This document shows positions 14,513-25,600 of a stretch of DNA of 64,000 nucleotides, in pieces. Source of the DNA: Myrmaecium sp. VS I D KN 1. Taxonomy: Eukaryota; Ascomycota; Dothideomycetes; Valsariales; Valsariaceae. The notes beneath the pieces were generated by a model. The model did no database searches. It was not told the DNA's origin and worked only from the letters and a program-made list of their open reading frames with translations. Made by a program: the position numbers and the translations under genes. The stretch is from contig JADQAV010000037.1 of the NCBI GenBank assembly GCA_019775845.1, positions 96,490-160,489 of the forward strand, in the 5' to 3' direction. Numbering within the stretch: position 1 is the first letter of the stretch; each line of letters begins with the position of its first letter.

Positions 14513-15678
14513 TCGGACGGTGACGTAGGGGGTGCCTCAGCGGGACGTCGATCGCTTCCTGGATGTTCGCTTCGGTCCTCAAGCCAACGGTGTTCGACTT
14601 CGACTCCCCAAGCCAACCCCTTCTTTTTTCCCGCGGTTGGAGAAAAAGCAGCGCTTGTGTGGGGAGGGAGAGGGAAGGAGCGCGAAAGGAAATTTTCTCT
14701 AAACGTTATTCTCCGGTTGCGTACGTTTAACGTTACTGCTCAAGTGTTTCTCTCCTTCAACGAGTGAGGTGCCTGCGCGACAAAGGAAGGAAGATGGTTA
14801 GCAGTCGGCGGCATGCAAGCAAGCAAGCAAGATGCACACTGGAAGAGGCGGGATCTTGGAGCGAGCGACGCGGTCTGTCGACGACGACGACGACGACGAC
14901 GATGGGAAGCGGGAACAGAGCGTGGGCGTGGAATCACGGTCGCCATGTTTCTTCGGCATCGCACTGGCACGAGTGGCAAAAAGGAACACGGCAGTCGGAC
15001 AGACACGCTTCACGGCCGAGTAGTGAAGGGCATGGGAATATGGAAAAAGGAAGTGGCAGACAAACGCACGGGCAGAACCGCTCACCTTGCTGAAGATCCC
15101 TCAGCGAGAGGAGGGCGTTTCGGGGGGTTGATACCGTGAGATGGTCTTCTCTCTCTCTCTCTCTCCTCTTTACTTTGTGTGAATGCCTAGGTACTCTCCT
15201 ACTATTACTGATCCCGGGGCCCGACGCGGACCACTGCAGAAACTGTGGCAAGTAGGATATTTTAAATCTTTGGTGAGAGAGAGGCTGGTGAGGTTACTCG
15301 AGGTGCGAGTTGCGTTCGGGGTGTGTCGGAGCGTGGCAGCGTGGCAGGCGTGGCCGTGGCCGTGGAGAGAGGTGCGCAAGAATTGTCGGGTCAGGATGAC
15401 GCAACCCCCTTTGGACAGGCGCGAAGAGAAAAACGAGGAGGAGGACGGAGAGGAGCAGGAAGCGGAAAAAGACGGGGGGGGAAGCGCGCGCGCAGGGCAG
15501 CCGTGGCTTTGCCGGTTAACCTTGGACAGCGTGCAGGAACGTTTCGCGGCCTTCTGGGGGGGCGTGGTGGGTGTGGAGTGAACGGGGGTGTGAGCCTGAG
15601 GTCGAGGGCGTTGGACGATGATGTCGATGGCAGACGGGAGAGTGGCAGGCGAGGGAACAATAATCCGAAGGTTCAGGA

Positions 15679-15686
15679 CGACGTCA
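15679..15686. promoter_or_regulatory. CRE-like site (CGACGTCA) upstream of ATFA
   Basis: Seven of eight bases match the CRE TGACGTCA that Atf/CREB-type bZIP proteins bind. It lies about 1.2 kb upstream of the ATFA start codon, and a half site (TGACGT) lies just before that start (around 14519). Autoregulation would be an inference. A site this short can occur by chance. Confidence 0.35.
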
Positions 15687-16866
15687 CAGAAAATGCCCGC
15701 ACGACGGCAGGCGAGGAAAAAAAAATACCCCGTCGAAGAGCGAGACGAAGCTAGCGACCTGCATTACTAATGAAGCTTGCCGGATCTGGTATGCACTAAG
15801 TTGTATTCGGTGATGGCGTCTCGACGCCCCGATCGACCTGCCCCTTCCGATCGTGATACGCCCGTGCCGCGTTGCGTGATTGGCTGGCTCTCCACCCGCG
15901 TCTCCGCCTCGTGTGATAGGTGGGATGGGACCAACGGTACAGCGATACTCGTATTCCCAGTACCGTGTAGTAGTACGGAGTCGTGCAGGCAAAGACAATT
16001 CACATTTAAACCCAGCGGAAAAAACGGAGAGAGAGAAAGAAAGTAAGAGAGTACAGGCAGTATCGCACCGCTATCGGAGAACAAAGGAATCAATTGTTTC
16101 TATTTTTCCAGAGACGGCACTGCGAACAAACGTGTCCGCGCTGAAAGAACCTCCTCGTCTCCCTATTATTTATTAATCACGTATTGCAGAGCGTACGTTC
16201 ACTACCGGCTGTGTCGATGGGAGCATATTAGCAGCGCAGAGACAAATCTACATCTATCCATACATACACGTATATCTACTCGTATATATACGTGTGTATG
16301 TATGCGTATACAGGTCCTCATATCACCCCCAAGCCATCACCCAGGCAGAGTAACGCTACTCGGAAGATCTACACATATCATTTGTAGCATCCTCCCTCTG
16401 AATGCCTTGCGAGAACCCTGAGCCGATACAAAGCGATGCAGTGGAACAGTCCATCCTATCCCCATCCATATCATCCTGCCCATCACCTTCTCCTTCCCAT
16501 CCAAGTCGTCCCGTTGATCAACCCGTCAGAGCAGTGATCAGAGCTGGGAAGGGAGGAGGATGGTGGGAGACAGATCTAGACCGAGAGCATCACCCCCCAC
16601 TCACATAAACCACAGAAGTCCCCAGTTCACACGTCTCCTCAGCTCGCACGATTACCCAGGTCACACACGAAAAAGCATATGTATGAGGAGCATGCGAAGC
16701 AAAACATAGACCAGGAAGAAGAAAGAGGAACACGACGACGATCGGGGCGGAGAACCGACATCCCACGTCACTACCGGACTCATAACCGCGTAGAGACACA
16801 CAGAGACAGGGAATCAGAAGGAAAGAGGTAGTATAGGAGCAAAACACATAGGTCACAGCGGTCCTT

Positions 16867-16974
16867 CCTCGCTATAGCAATCGATCAATCACTCAAACAG
16901 TCCATCTGAATTTCATACCCACCACTCATCCCCTCCACCTTTAGTCACATCGATCCCCCCTCGCTATAGCAATC
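16867..16974. repeat. 16-bp direct repeat, copies at 16867-16882 and 16959-16974
   Basis: The sequence CCTCGCTATAGCAATC occurs twice with identical bases, 92 bp apart start to start, within the 3' flank of the hydroxyisourate hydrolase gene. It includes the palindrome GCTATAGC. Origin is unknown; a local duplication is likely. Confidence 0.8.
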
Positions 16975-16997
16975 AACCCCTCCTTCATCTCATTCCC

Positions 16998-17045
16998 CCA
17001 TAAACCCTCCCATAAACCCTCCCATAAACCCTCCCATAAACCCCC
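16998..17045. repeat. Tandem 12-bp repeat CCATAAACCCTC, about four copies
   Basis: Three perfect copies and a fourth copy diverging at its 3' end, located 35 bp downstream of the hydroxyisourate hydrolase stop codon. On the gene's own (minus) strand the unit is GAGGGTTTATGG, so it would fall in the 3' UTR of that transcript. Confidence 0.9.
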
Positions 17046-17079
17046 TTCCCCCTCCCCCCCAAACACCTTCAAAACCACC

Positions 17080-17973
17080 CTACGACCCCCGATACGTCCC
17101 ATAACCCGCCGGCTGGATCAAAACCGGCACATGCCAGCGCTCCCCCTTCCGCCTCCCCTCCTCCCGGACCACAAACCTGACCTCCACAACCGGAAACACC
17201 ACCGGCGCCCGCCCCACCCCGCGCGTCTCCTCCCAGTACGCCCGCACGTCGAAGCGCAGCAGCCACGTCTGATCGCCGCCGTGGGCGCCGGTCGAGAAGA
17301 AGTGCTCGAGCGGCGGAGGGGGAGGCGGGGTGGTGCTGGAGGAATGGGGAAGCGCGACAGGCGTCCAGGATGTCACACGCCCGTCCGCGTTGGTGAGGCT
17401 GGCGTAGGCCGCCAGCGGGGTGGGCGGGAGGAGGAGGGAGGCGGCGGTGTGGTCGCTACATTCTGGCGCAGGCGAGAGCAGCAGGAGCGTCACCGGGATA
17501 CCGATGCCCGGCCGCCCGACGGTGGTGTCGAGGACGTGGCAGGTGATGGGGGGTTTAGGGGGGGCGGAAGCTGGGTTGCTCATGGTTGATGATGAGTGGT
17601 GGGCTGCGGCAGGATGCGGCGGGGTATCAGGCTGCGGGACGGTGTCTGGCAGCGGCGGGACGGCGGCGGCGGTTGTATAGCTCAGCGGCGCGTGGAGGGT
17701 GGTGCGGTATGGTGGGTCGAGCAGCGAGGGCGAGATGGCGCGCTGGAAGGGGTTCTTTTTTCGCTGCTGGAGGCTCGGGGTGGAGTGGGTAAGGGCGCGG
17801 GAGCTGGGAGCCGGGCGTGCTGGCGATGGCGGCGCGAGGTGCTGGCTGAGCTGCTCGATGCGGTCGAGGATTTGTTCGTGCGGGTTATTGCGGTATGCGA
17901 GGTGCGGGCGCGGGGAGGCGGGGACGGAGGTCGGGGCGGAGGAGGAGTAGGAGAGGGTTGGCGGAGGGAGCAT
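17080..17973 (-). CDS. 5-hydroxyisourate hydrolase (transthyretin-like) with N-terminal extension and PTS2
   Basis: Hydrolyses 5-hydroxyisourate to OHCU after urate oxidase in purine catabolism. Single exon. The reading frame is closed upstream by a stop at 18070-18072, and the first in-frame ATG is at 17973, giving 297 aa. The catalytic domain begins near residue 140 with ITCHVLDTTVGRPG (active-site His), continues with TNADGRVTSW (Arg) and RWHVPVLIQP (His), and ends with the diagnostic YRGS at the C-terminus. Before it lies a low-complexity Ala/Pro/Ser-rich extension of about 130 aa. The extension contains RIEQLSQHL (residues 38-46), a perfect match to the PTS2 consensus R-[LVIQ]-x2-[LVIHQ]-[LSGAK]-x-[HQ]-[LAF], so import into peroxisomes is likely. 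A shorter start at 17583 (MSNPASAPPK) would give a 167-aa cytosolic form. The function is secure; the start is less so. Confidence 0.9.
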   Translation of the reverse strand: MLPPPTLSYSSSAPTSVPASPRPHLAYRNNPHEQILDRIEQLSQHLAPPSPARPAPSSRALTHSTPSLQQRKKNPFQRAISPSLLDPPYRTTLHAPLSYTTAAAVPPLPDTVPQPDTPPHPAAAHHSSSTMSNPASAPPKPPITCHVLDTTVGRPGIGIPVTLLLLSPAPECSDHTAASLLLPPTPLAAYASLTNADGRVTSWTPVALPHSSSTTPPPPPPLEHFFSTGAHGGDQTWLLRFDVRAYWEETRGVGRAPVVFPVVEVRFVVREEGRRKGERWHVPVLIQPAGYGTYRGS

Positions 17974-18975
17974 GTGAGCAGCGGCGGCGGAGGAGGCGGC
18001 GGCGGCTGTTGGTTGAGGCACGAGGGATTTGACGTGGATGGAGAGAAGTAGGAGCACAAATGCGAATATCTAGGGAAGCGAGGTGGCTGGTTGATATAGG
18101 AATGAGGATAAATCGTTGTCCTGCCCGCAGAATCGAACGTTAATGATAGGCAGTGGTGTGGAGCAACGGGCGTGCGTTGGGCGTGAAGCTTGAGGTTTCC
18201 TATCGGAGCCCGCCGATAGCTCCTGCCCTCCTATCGCCGAACGAAGGTCCGTGGGCGACGGGACGGGGCGGGTGGGTTCGACCGGTTCGACCGCCGCAGT
18301 CAACATGGAAGTCTACGATGCACCAGGTGGGCAGGCAAAGGTAGCACCCTCGGATCGAACAAGCACATACATATGAAAGACACGGAAGACACATATTCTA
18401 TAATGTCGATAGATATAAAGGGCGGGGGTGGGGGAAACGTCGCCACAGATTCTTTTTCTTTTTCACCAGCAAAAAAACAAAAAAGAACAAAATTTCCCAC
18501 ACAAAGCCGCATATCAAGCCATTCCATCCCATCAAATCGGGGCATCCAACGAGAGGAAAAAAAAAGATGTTCAATCAAAGTGAGTTGAAGAGAAACGAGC
18601 AAAGAGGAAGAACGAAGACGAAAAAGCCACCCATATGACAGAAAGATCGTTCAGATGACGCGCGCTTTGGGCCTGCAAGACACCGTCCAAAGAAGCCCGT
18701 CCGCTGAAGAATCGGAAAACGTGAAAAAGGATATAGTAGACAATAACTCGGGAGCAAAAAAGGGAATGAGGGAGAGAACAAAAAAAAAGATCTCTGGAGA
18801 CATGAAATACGGAAAAGGGCCCCCAAGGAAGGGCCACACTCCGTTTCAAGAGGAAAAGCAATGAAACGCCAGCCCCACGTTCGGCCCCTTCACAGAGCTG
18901 AACGGGCAAGATAAGAGAAATCAAACCCCGGTATCCCAGAGAAAAAACCAGACGACGTCGCGAGCAAGACGCTTT
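17974..18975. other. Intergenic: hydroxyisourate hydrolase upstream region and OPY2 3' flank
   Basis: Mixed-composition 1.0 kb with A-rich stretches on the plus strand (18455-18800). No gene is supported on either strand. Confidence 0.7.
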
Positions 18976-20306
18976 CTATTTGTCCACTGCATGATCGTCA
19001 GAGAACGGCCCCTTGTCAATGTCTTTTGAATCCGGACCTGTTGATGTTCGGTGGCTCTCCTCGGCCACGGTCGGGAGGCTCGCTGCGTCCGAGAACGGAC
19101 TTTGCTCCTTCTTCCCACCCAACAAGCCCTTCGAATGGTCGTCCGCGTCGGACTCCGATTCCGAATCCGCGGCCGTGCTCTTGCTCGCAAGCTGCGCGTC
19201 CTTCTCGGACTGAGGTGTCTGCGCCACGGTTCGTGAGGATTCCCCAGACTTCTTCTTCACGATGTTGAGAGCGACCGGCTTCCCGACCGTCGCGCTCTTC
19301 ATCGAGCTTGCGGGGCTGAGCGAGTTGCCGCTGAACTGGCGGGGCATCTGTATTCTGATTGGCTTCACCGATAGCTTCGAACTGTCGACGGACGGGACGG
19401 GAGGCGTTTCGGAGCCAGGGGTTGCTAGCGGGCTGTTGTTCGTGCTCGACTTGACGCTGACGACTGCTGCTTTTCCACGGACCGCGGTGGAGGCTGGCAT
19501 GGGACTGACGATGGCGTTGCTGCGGTAGATGGTCGTTGCAACACTGCTCCGAGCTAGGCTGGGCGCGATGCTGCTACGCTCTGAGTACCCGTCGGAGAAG
19601 GTGGAGTCGCGAAGATCGCCCGGTGCAAAGAAGATCTGATCCTCCGTCGAGTACGGGCTGCTAGGAGCGGTGGTAGTAGACATGGCTGGGATAGGAGGGA
19701 CCGGCGGAACGAGGAGGTCTGGCGATCCAGGGCCTTGACGGTTGGTGACACCGGGAATATATGCGATTTGAATGATGTTGGATGCGCGAGTTAGGACGGT
19801 CGATGCCATCGAGGCAACCGTGTGCGTCGACGCTCTGGCGTCCCGCCTCATGGTAAAGGATTCGCCCGACTTCTCTCCTGACGTCTCCACGTTGTCCCAC
19901 TGCTCCTCTTCGAACTGCTGCCTCCTCTTCTTCAACCAGAACCGCCAGACCAGATATGTCAGGATGGCGATGAAAGCGACACCGCCGACGACACCTCCTG
20001 CGATAGCACCGACGTTTGGTCCACCGCCGCCGCCTCCACCGCCGCTTTTGTTACTGGAAGTCGTCGCCGTCGGATCGTCGACGCACATCGTCTTCGCGCA
20101 TTCGGTACATGACGCCGCTACTTGGGAACAGATCTGCCCGTCCGAACAGGAGGGGCAGGACGGAGATTCATTCGGGCATTGAACGCATCGTCTGAAAATC
20201 GTGCGCAGTGTGTTTTCGACAGCTGGGAACTATGTTAGGATCGAGATCGACTGAGTGGGTGATGATGAGTGTTAGCCGTAACAAACACACCTTTGCTGGT
20301 CGCCAT
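18976..20306 (-). CDS. OPY2: Opy2-like membrane anchor protein of the HOG/Ste50 pathway
   Basis: Single-pass membrane protein that recruits the Ste50-Ste11 module to the plasma membrane for osmostress signalling. There are two exons: a tiny 16-nt first exon (20306-20291, coding MATSK plus one base) and 20222-18976, giving 420 aa. The 68-bp intron has a GCTAAC branch site. The extracellular N-terminus has eight cysteines (C18, 21, 28, 31, 37, 44, 47, 52) in the pattern RRCVQCPNESPSCPSC, which is the Opy2 N-terminal domain signature. A Gly8 run (66-73) and a transmembrane helix (about 77-98, GAIAGGVVGGVAFIAILTYL) follow, then a WLKKRR stop-transfer signal. The cytoplasmic tail is long, Ser/Pro-rich and probably disordered, with acidic patches near the end. 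ATFA, an output of the same pathway, lies 4.5 kb away on the same strand. Confidence 0.88.
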
Positions 20307-22659
20307 TTTGGCAGTTTGTATGGATGAGAGCGAGCTGCGGCGCAGCTTTGCTATTTGAGCCGAAGGAGATGGCGGTAGATGCTGTGTTCTGGTGCCAAGG
20401 CAATCTGCACGCTGCACGTTGCTCGTCAGGTACTCGCGGTTGGACAACGGGGATCGTTCGTTGATGTCGAGGGGCCCGTCGAGGTCGTATGGAAGAGGGT
20501 GCCTGATGATGCGGTGTCACGTCGACGAACCAGCGCTGCGCGAACAAAGAAAACGGAAAAAGGAAAAAAGTAGTTTGTGGAGATGAGGGACCAGCGCTCA
20601 AAGAAAAGGACGATTGGATAGGCGGGCGGGGGGAACGGCGATCGAGATGGTTGAAAGGAAGAACGGCGGTCGAGGAGTGGTGGAGAAGTGAGAAAGGAAA
20701 AAGGAGAAGTCGAGTGAACGAGCGACGAAGAACGAAGAAGGATGAATGGAGTGAACAGCCGCGGGCGGAGGACGACGACGTGCTAGGTCGCCAGGACGAA
20801 CGAGAATGTGCCGGCGTTGCGAGAGGGTGAAAGGTTGCGAGAAGGCGGAGGAGGGTTGGGGAAAGGGACGCGAGGATGGAGATGAAGGGGATCGGCCAAG
20901 CGGTGGTACCAGTTGTGGGAGGTGGTCGGTGTGTGTGGTGAGTGGTGGAGGGTGGTGGTGGTGGTGCTGCTGCTTGGGGCTTGGGGGCTTGTGGTGCTAC
21001 ACATTCTTCCCTCCTAGGAGTGGGAGGGCGGAGCACTTTTGATGAAGGGCGGCGAGCACAGGAGCCAGGATGCGCCCGCTGAGTTTCGGCAGACAATGGG
21101 CCCCAACAGCCAAAAAGAGGGTCGCCCCGGGGGGAGGCCAGGCACGCCAGGCCCAGCCCAGCTCACACTCCCCCCAGCTAGACCCGAATCAGCAGACCTC
21201 AGGCACGCCAGCAAGGGACCGCCCGGGAACGGCCGGTCGGCAACGGAGGGGGCCAGGGCAAGACCAGCAGCAGCAGGACCGTTTCATGGTTTCATCATGA
21301 CCGGAGCAAGACAAAGGAAGAATTGAAGCAGGAGAGTGATTATCGAATAGGTTTTGTCTCTCCTGTCTACGACATATTCACAGTGACTTAAAGACATACC
21401 TACCCTACCTACATTGCTGACCTCCTCGGAGTCAGTCAATCGGTACGCTAGCCTTGCACAGCACAGCACGGCAGTGAGCGCTGCATTCACCGTCCTTGCT
21501 TGCTTGCCCTCTGCACTGAACCAACATTGGACCGGGCCTTGCACGTTGACCACATCGGTCGTGCTTGATTGCGTCGCCTTCTTGCTCTGCAGCAATTCGT
21601 TCGTCTGCACCACCCGAGAAGAGGAGAGATCATGAACGGCGAAAAGGCAGTGCGACTCCTCTCTGAAGGTAGAGATGGTGAGAGATGGAGAGAAAAAGGC
21701 AACGTGACATATCCCCTCTTCCAGAGAAGGGGGAGCAGGATGAAGCTGAAGAGGGGGGATTGCGTGGAAGCCGAGCCTCTAGTAGGACGCGCACAGCGCA
21801 AGTCAATGCTGTATCCGTACATACAGCCACGACGTACAGCGACAACAGGAGAAGCGTGAGGATCTACCTCTACACGTCAATAATGGCCATGCATACCTTT
21901 CGACACCGGCTGAAGACCCAACGGCCCGTCGTCAACGCAGACGGCAGAAAAAATAAAGAACCTGGAAGAAACAAGCGCAGCCTCCTACCCCGTCGGGTAA
22001 AGTCCATACGCTATACTATACTACAGTGTGTTGTGATTCCGACGCGGTTGGAGCGCGTAAGGCACGCGTACATGTACACACACTATACATATCGACGCAT
22101 ATTATAAACGGACGGATTGTTATCGGGAAGAAAGGATGTCAGAAAAGTACATAGAAAAGAAAGACAGTGAAAGAAACCATTCTAATCCGCGCGAAGCCAA
22201 TTAAGATATTATGTGATCAAAAGATTCTATAGTAGTGTACATCCATAAACCACCCCGCTCCTGCTTGCCCGGCTGCTACCCATCGTTGCAGTGCACCTGC
22301 TCGAACTCAATCGCTTCGGTCACTTTCCACAGCTGCTTCCTTTCGATACCTCCGTAAACGGCTATGGCCACCTCCAAAAAAGAGGAGAGAAACAACAAAC
22401 AGATTTTTTTCAGTAAGATGGCGAGATGATGGGGGGAGGGACCAAAAAGAAAAGATACAACTCCAACTGTTGAAAAAGAACGCGATCGTCCCCCCAATGA
22501 TACTTAGAAAAGACACCTACATGGAATAATGAGGAGGGCGGAAGGCATCCGAAAAAAAAAGACCGCCCCACTACGGAAACCCCTCCCTCGATTTTGTTTT
22601 CCATCAAAGCTATACTCGCCCCAGAAGACAGAAAAAAAAATAAGTATCTTGACGACCAA
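20307..22659. other. Intergenic: OPY2 promoter/leader and SPT6 3' flank
   Basis: 2.35 kb without a supported gene. The OPY2-proximal part is purine-rich on the plus strand (pyrimidine-rich on the coding strand), as expected of a fungal leader. The middle (21030-21330) is GC-rich with frames rich in Pro, Gly and Arg. The right part (21990-22250) is AT-richer. Confidence 0.7.
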
Positions 22660-25600
22660 CTACCTCCGCAACCCCTTCATCCCATTCGCCACCAACGTCT
22701 TGAAGCCGTTCTTCAGCGTGTTCATGTCCGGGTAGTGGTTGCGGGCCAGCTCGAATGCGTTCGGGATCACCTTGACGTTCACCGAGTCCGTCGGGGAGTT
22801 GATGCCCTGCTTGAAGCAGAGGTAGAAGTAGCCCGGGTACTTGGGGTTGATGCAGAAGGCGTACATGGCCCGGCGAGGGTTGGCCTCGGTGTAGGTTACG
22901 AGCCATTGGTCTGAATGAATGTTAGTCAGTACTTGATGGGGTTGTGGAGGATGGGTGGGGTGGGAAGGTTTGAACATACCGGTCTGCGCCTTGGTGCCAT
23001 TCTGATACCGCTCGTCCTTCATCATCTCCTTGACCTTCTTGGCCATCGCCTCGACGTGGTTGACGATGAGCTCGTCAAGATCGCTATACGTCCATTTCCC
23101 GGCAATCTTGAGCGTCTTGCCCAGCGACAGCTCGTTCTCCTTGTCCATCTCGAGCACGTCCAGGTGCTGGTACACGTTATCGGCGACCTTCCAGGTAACG
23201 ATGAGGTGGTCAAGACCCTTGGAGGAAGGTCTGATGACGCACGCGCCAGGATCTCTACCGACGAGATACTCCTCGGCTTGCGCGGCATTGAAGTTGAAGA
23301 AAAGCGGGTGGTTGATGACACGCTGCGCCCGCCGCTCGCCGGGGTCCTTCTCCTTCTCCACCGCCTTGCGGTCTTCCTCCTCCTGCTGATGGTCCCACTC
23401 ACCAGGCAGACGATCCACGTCCTTCTGGAAGGGCCGCCGAAGCGTCTCCTCGCGAAGTGATAATTGCGCGGTCAGCTGCTTACGGTTGATGTAGAGGATC
23501 TTCGCGCGCACGGTTTGGTTGATCTGGAAGACTTGCCGCGGCTCCAAGCCACGTTCCCCGCCAACACCATCCGGGTACTCGTTCTCTGACACCCCTCCTT
23601 CGATGCCGCAATCAAGCTTGACTTCGATGTGGTCCGGGAAGGTTCTCCGGATCTTCACCGGGACGATCATACCTTCCGTCAAGGTCTCCCGAGTCTCACC
23701 CGTCAGCATGGTGAAAATCTCATCGGTTGTGCATATGCTGAACGTGCGTCGAAGTTCTTCGTATGGTGCGATGAGCTCGGCACGAATCGTCTCCAGAGTG
23801 GCTCGCTTCCTCTGGTTGAACTTTGTCTCGAGCTGCTCAGCATATTCCTCGAGTACAAGGTCATTAACCTTTTCTTGAGCCTCCTCCCGTACGAGTTTTC
23901 GCACAACGGCAGCAGGACCGTACTCATCCACTTCACCCTTGATATCTTCTTCGTCCATTTCCAAGGCGTCGGCCGCCATCTTGCGAGCGAGATCGTAATC
24001 TTCTGGATGAACCCGGGTATTGTCCATGTAGTCTGCTTCAGTGTCTGAGGGGTCATACTCGATGTACAGGAAACTGGCGCAGTTGTTGAAAACAGTAGGG
24101 CCGACAGCACCGATAATCTTCCTGTCAGCATCACCAACAAGATCGGCACGAGAATTAACGGAACCGCCGTTGATGTTAATGACCTTGAGAAGTTGAGAAG
24201 CTTTTCGAGGGCCTAGGCCGCAGATGTAGGGCAGGAGATTGGCAAGGTATGGATCGCCGACTGCTTCGTTGACTTCTACACCGACTAGGTTGACCATATC
24301 CACCATAGCCGTCTCCAGATACTTCTCGAGCTTGGGCCGAGGGAGAAGGTTTTGGCTGGGATCGAACGAGATGGAGATGATATCTTTGCCGAGGGCCGCA
24401 TACTCCTTGAGCGGGCTTTGCACGTATTTGGCCAAAGCGATACAGTACTTCGTCAGAGGTGGCATGGTAGGGTACTCCGCTTGCGACCGTTCACTCAGGT
24501 GGTAGAGCCTGGCAACTTCATCGTTCGGTGTGATGACTTCAAGTCTATCGCTGACCTCGTTACCGTCATCATCCTCATACTCCGCACCCCGTAGGTCGTG
24601 CTTCTCGATGATTTGCTCAAGGTCCTTGATGAGTTTCTTCGTCTCTACCGACCACCCAGAACAGGCAATGACGTCTGGCTTTCGGCGCTCAACAAGCTCG
24701 ACAAATGCTCTAACATCTTTACCGTCGGGCAAGAACTTCTCGGGGTTTCCAGATCGGAGGTCGGTAAATTTGCCGTTCTCCATGACCCTCCCGTCCTCCT
24801 CGAGGAAAGCCCAGCAAGTAGCATCACGGCCGGGAACGCCTTGTCCATTCGAGAGAGCCAGGACACGAGCGCTGGTGCCAAGGATCATGCCTTTGGGCTT
24901 GTATGGCGCTTGGTCTAGCTTCGTCACGTAGTTGATCCGGCAGCGTCTCGCCAGTGAATTCTCGCACTCGGCTTTGAGATTTTCCTTCACTGTCTTCACG
25001 ATGATCTTGTCTAGCCTGTCCAGGGCCATATCGAGGATCTCGCGACGAACAGCATTCCACGCATCCGCAATCTCGCTGAAGTTATCCGATTCGATCAGGT
25101 TTCTAAAGTTACGCTTGACCTGCTCGTACCCATCAATTCGAATCTTAACATTCACCAGTCCTTCATCTTCCGCCTTGAGCATGCGTAAGAATAGTTCAGG
25201 TTTTCGAGCCATTGCTCCGAAGTCCTGGCGCCGAAGGTACTTAAACTCGTAATAAGGGTGATCCTCGCTTATCTTTTTCAAGCCTTTCTGAGTTCGATAA
25301 CAGTCAATCAAACCGTTACTGTAGTACTGTACCCGCATAGCTTTCCGCATACGAGGGCTCATGACGAGCTCCTCCGCGAACATATCCTTGGCGGCTGTTA
25401 GGACAAGATCACCTGTAGAATAAATAGGGGCATCCAAATTCTGATCAGCCAAATCATCAGGCCGCTGTGCCGGGTCCTCAGTATATTGGCGGGGTCCAGT
25501 TCCAAGAGCATTCTTCGCGAAGCTATCCGCTGTAATCCCAATCGCGCGGACAACGTTATAGACGTTGCTGGCGCGAATGGCTTCAAACCGAGGCTTCTGT

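Larger units (their letters stand above)
14513..17079. other. Intergenic: long ATFA upstream region and 3' flank of the hydroxyisourate hydrolase gene
   Basis: This 2.6 kb holds the presumptive ATFA promoter and leader. Visible elements are a (GAC)n tract (about 14878-14902), a (CT)n tract (about 15149-15166), a CRE-like CGACGTCA (15679-15686), alternating purine-pyrimidine AT-rich DNA at 16265-16315, a 16-bp direct repeat and a 12-bp tandem array. I find no supported protein. Several Arg/Gly-rich frames are composition artefacts. Confidence 0.7.

Noticed and set aside
16998-17045. CCCTAAA-like look of the 12-bp array as an interstitial telomere
   Set aside because: The unit is CCATAAACCCTC, not TTAGGG or its complement.
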